From the NCBI GenBank assembly GCA_023266455.1, contig JAHFQD010000082.1, positions 1 to 7,707 of the forward strand: a stretch of DNA of 7,707 bases. Reading direction: 5' to 3'. Both the position numbers and the translations under genes were made by a program. Positions 6,384-7,707 of this stretch are shown here, piece after piece. The notes beneath the pieces were generated by a model, which worked only from the letters and a program-made list of their open reading frames with translations, made no database searches and was not told the DNA's origin. Position 1 is the first letter of the stretch, and the number at the start of each line of letters is the position of its first letter. Source of the stretch: Candidatus Muproteobacteria bacterium. Lineage in GTDB: Bacteria; Pseudomonadota; Gammaproteobacteria; Acidiferrobacterales; Sulfurifustaceae.

Positions 6384-7274
6384 ATGTACGTCCTTTCCCG
6401 CCTTCCGAACGCCGCCATCAATCATGATCGATTGGGGATCACGCTTTTCTGCTCGATCCTGACGCACATGGTGGTGATTCTCTCGATCGCGTTCATCGTG
6501 CCGGAGATAAAGAAGACCAAGGGATTGCCGACGCTCGAAATCACCTTGGTGCAAACCGCCACGCGCCACGCGCCGGACAAACCGGATTTCTTGGCGCAGG
6601 TCAATCAGGACGGCGGTGGCGATTCCAATCGTCCTGACATCGCGCGCAATCCGTTGCCGGTGCGTGAGATCGGCGACCGTCGTTTGCCGTCGCTGTATTC
6701 AATTCCGCAGAAACAAACGCGTACCACGCGCGAGGCCAACGATCTGCTCACCGGTAAATCGGATGTGAAGATTCGCAGCCGCGAAGCCAAGCCGGATAAA
6801 AAAGAAGCGCGCGAAACACCGCTGCAGCTCGGCTTAATGTCGCCGGACGAAACGCACGCCGAACGCGCGCGCTTGAACGCGGAGATCAGCCGCGAATGGC
6901 AGGAATATCAAAAGCGTCCGCGGCGTAAATTTCTCAACGCACGCACGCAGGAATACAAATATGCCGCGTACATGGAAGCTTGGCGCGCGAAAGTCGAGCG
7001 CGTGGGGAATTTGAATTATCCAGAGGAAGCGAAGCGCCGGCATTTGACCGGCAGCGTCGTGCTTGAAGTAATCTTGCGCAGCGATGGGTCGATTAAGGAA
7101 GCGGGCATCGTTCGATCATCGGGTCATAAAGTATTGGACGATGCCGCCATGCGCATTGTGCAGCTGTCATCACCATTTTCGACATTTACGCCAGAGATGC
7201 GTGTTGAAACCGATGAGCTTTCGATCGTGCGGACGTGGAAGTTTAATGAGACGTTGACAGCAGACAGCTATTAG
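6384..7274 (+). CDS. TonB-family energy transducer
   Basis: This 296-residue inner-membrane protein would link the proton gradient, through an ExbB/ExbD-type motor, to outer-membrane or envelope processes. A short cytoplasmic N-terminus precedes one membrane helix (17-40), which carries S24 and H28 at the same four-residue spacing as S16 and H20 of E. coli TonB. A periplasmic spacer follows. It is charged and only moderately proline-rich, with a PDFLAQVNQDGGGD stretch (67-80) that I recall from the TonB3-like group of gammaproteobacteria. A C-terminal TonB domain (about 196-288) shows LNYPEEAKRRHLTGSVVLEV (210-229), RSDGSIKEAGIVRSSG and the final IVRTWKF strand. No exbB or exbD is in the window. 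In relatives this type often sits between gshB and yqgE/ruvX (recalled), which is not the case here. A TATAAT lies eight bases before the ATG and no ribosome site is evident. Confidence 0.92.
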   Translation: MYVLSRLPNAAINHDRLGITLFCSILTHMVVILSIAFIVPEIKKTKGLPTLEITLVQTATRHAPDKPDFLAQVNQDGGGDSNRPDIARNPLPVREIGDRRLPSLYSIPQKQTRTTREANDLLTGKSDVKIRSREAKPDKKEARETPLQLGLMSPDETHAERARLNAEISREWQEYQKRPRRKFLNARTQEYKYAAYMEAWRAKVERVGNLNYPEEAKRRHLTGSVVLEVILRSDGSIKEAGIVRSSGHKVLDDAAMRIVQLSSPFSTFTPEMRVETDELSIVRTWKFNETLTADSY

Positions 7275-7292
7275 GAATGCATCGTGAAACAT

Positions 7293-7327
7293 CCCCTCTC
7301 CCGCAGGGAGAGGGCCAGGGTGAGGGG
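7293..7327 (+). repeat. REP-like hairpin repeat, copy 1
   Basis: The 35-base unit has a perfect 9-bp stem (CCCTCTCCC at 7294-7302, GGGAGAGGG at 7306-7314) with a GCA loop, followed by a tail ending GGGTGAGGGG. It belongs to the CCCCTCACCC...CTCTCCC type of palindromic intergenic repeat common in many proteobacteria. It lies 18 bases after the TonB stop and could act as a transcript-end or mRNA-stabilising structure. No U-run follows the stem directly. Confidence 0.75.
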
Positions 7328-7398
7328 TGTAAAAATTTTCTTACTGTCATTCCAAGATGAGAATCGCCAGGGGGGCGGATCATAAGCTCTTGAACTAT

Positions 7399-7433
7399 CC
7401 CCTCATCCTGTCCTTCTCCCGGAGGGAGAAGGG
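7399..7433 (-). repeat. REP-like hairpin repeat, copy 2 in inverted orientation
   Basis: This is a diverged copy of the repeat at 7293-7327, also 35 bases but facing it: the tail (CCCCTCATCCTG) comes first, then the stem CCTTCTCCC (7412-7420), a GGA loop and GGGAGAAGG (7424-7432). The stem stays perfect although one C:G pair has become T:A, a compensatory change. The two copies are 71 bases apart and tail-to-tail, as in BIME-type REP pairs. Confidence 0.75.
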
Positions 7434-7455
7434 ACGCTTCGTTCGAGCGTGAGAC

Positions 7456-7476
7456 TTGATTATGAGGTTTGATTAT
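7456..7476. repeat. Two direct copies of TTGATTAT at 13-base spacing
   Basis: TTGATTAT occurs at 7456-7463 and again at 7469-7476. The pair lies inside a wider 7-bp inverted repeat, TCGTTCG (7439-7445) and CGAACGA (7487-7493). It could be a protein-binding site or a remnant of a repeat; nothing else supports a function. Confidence 0.35.
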
Positions 7477-7567
7477 TGGACTAGAGCGAACGACGTTGCT
7501 TGAGTAAGCCATCGCCGCAATACAGCGCGCGGGCCACGCGCCCTCAACGGAACCGGGCCACTGCCTG

Positions 7568-7585
7568 CGGACAATTAAATGTCCG
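7568..7585 (-). terminator. Weak hairpin after the right-edge minus-strand gene
   Basis: CGGACA and TGTCCG form a perfect 6-bp stem with an AT-only loop of six bases. It begins five bases past the stop codon of the minus-strand gene. No U-run follows on that strand, so it is a weak candidate for a transcript end. Confidence 0.3.
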
Positions 7586-7590
7586 ATCGT

Positions 7591-7707
7591 TCAAAACCCA
7601 TTTAGCGCGAATACCAACGCCAACGTTAAGCACGTTCCCACCAATCCCAGCGCCACCAACCGTGGCCCATGAAGCCGCGTCCATAGCAGCAGTCCCGAAA
7701 GCGACAG
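7591..7707 (-). CDS. C-terminus of a membrane protein, PepSY-associated type likely (partial)
   Basis: From the right edge a minus-strand frame encodes 38 residues and then TGA. The residues run LSLSGLLLWTRLHGPRLVAL and continue as GLVGTCLTLALVFALNGF. Two hydrophobic stretches are separated by a basic, Gly/Pro-containing turn. SLSGLLLW followed by RLHGPR resembles the last membrane segments of PepSY-associated transmembrane proteins, which often accompany iron uptake or reductase genes. This is recalled similarity, not a search. The start lies outside the window. The gene converges on TonB across the repeat region, and being near a TonB gene would fit an iron-related role, but that is only a hint. 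Base composition and the clean hydrophobic pattern support it as coding. Confidence 0.6.
   Translation of the reverse strand: MSLSGLLLWTRLHGPRLVALGLVGTCLTLALVFALNGF

Larger units (their letters stand above)
7275..7590. other. Repeat-bearing intergenic region between TonB and a convergent gene
   Basis: About 316 bases without a supportable gene lie between the TonB stop and the stop of the minus-strand gene at the right edge. The region contains two facing 35-bp hairpin repeats, a degenerate GTCATTCC...GAATC stretch between them (7346-7364), an 8-bp direct repeat and a small hairpin near the right gene. A minus-strand open frame across it (7243-7512) is a translation of the repeats and is not credible as a gene. 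Confidence 0.7.

Noticed and set aside
7293..7433. CRISPR array or transposon ends
   Set aside because: There are only two units in opposite orientation, with no regular spacers, no transposase and no target-site duplication visible.
7243..7512. Minus-strand 89-codon open frame overlapping the TonB end and the repeats
   Set aside because: Its residues (PGEG, SPWPSPCGRG) are the translation of the hairpin repeats, it has no domain pattern, and it runs into the TonB coding end.
7524..7542. GCGCG / CGCGC hairpin as terminator of the right-edge gene
   Set aside because: The 5-bp stem arises from simple GC alternation with no U-run and has no better support than chance.

Overview
The window looks like chromosomal DNA of a free-living gammaproteobacterium. 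Base composition is GC-rich, by eye around 60% G+C. Two small genes, a Rho-binding antiterminator (Rof/YaeO family) and a CPXCG cysteine-rich protein, are typical of that class, and the DUF523-DUF1722, EamA and TonB-family genes fit. The PAS-GGDEF-EAL protein and the TonB resemble those of the Xanthomonadales/Steroidobacter/Pseudomonas side of the class, but I cannot fix the genus. I see no plasmid, phage, transposase, CRISPR or stable-RNA gene.

Layout, left to right. (1) At 2-1831 (+) is the 3' part of a PAS-GGDEF-EAL cyclic-di-GMP protein whose frame is open at the left edge. (2) It converges, with a 6-bp gap, on a compact minus-strand operon at 3227-1838: CPXCG protein, then rof (8-bp overlap), then an exported metallo-beta-lactamase-fold protein that starts directly after the rof stop codon. 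(3) Upstream on the same strand, 4608-3280 encodes a membrane-anchored 442-residue protein with an AsmA/YdgA-like front part and a small Sm-like beta-barrel at its end. A GC-rich hairpin separates it from the operon. (4) A 157-bp divergent intergenic region (4609-4765) leads to a plus-strand pair: a DUF523 (TudS-like) protein with a shortened DUF1722 tail, overlapping an EamA/DMT transporter. (5) A TonB-family energy transducer follows at 6384-7274. (6) The last 430 bases are mostly non-coding. They hold a facing pair of 35-bp hairpin repeats, a few smaller repeats and, from the right edge, the last 38 codons of a minus-strand membrane protein (PepSY-associated type likely).

Functionally these are separate housekeeping or accessory units: c-di-GMP signalling, control of Rho termination, envelope proteins, a possible sulfur-handling Fe-S enzyme and transport. 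The points most worth a second look are five. The MBL-fold protein has lost nearly all its metal ligands while staying in a tight operon with an anti-Rho factor. DUF1722 is truncated exactly where the transporter starts. -10-like hexamers repeatedly sit 6-9 bases before start codons that lack Shine-Dalgarno sequences, suggesting leaderless mRNAs. The facing repeat pair carries a compensatory stem change. The uncharacterised 442-residue membrane protein carries an Sm-like tail. I see no clear new defence or mobile system.
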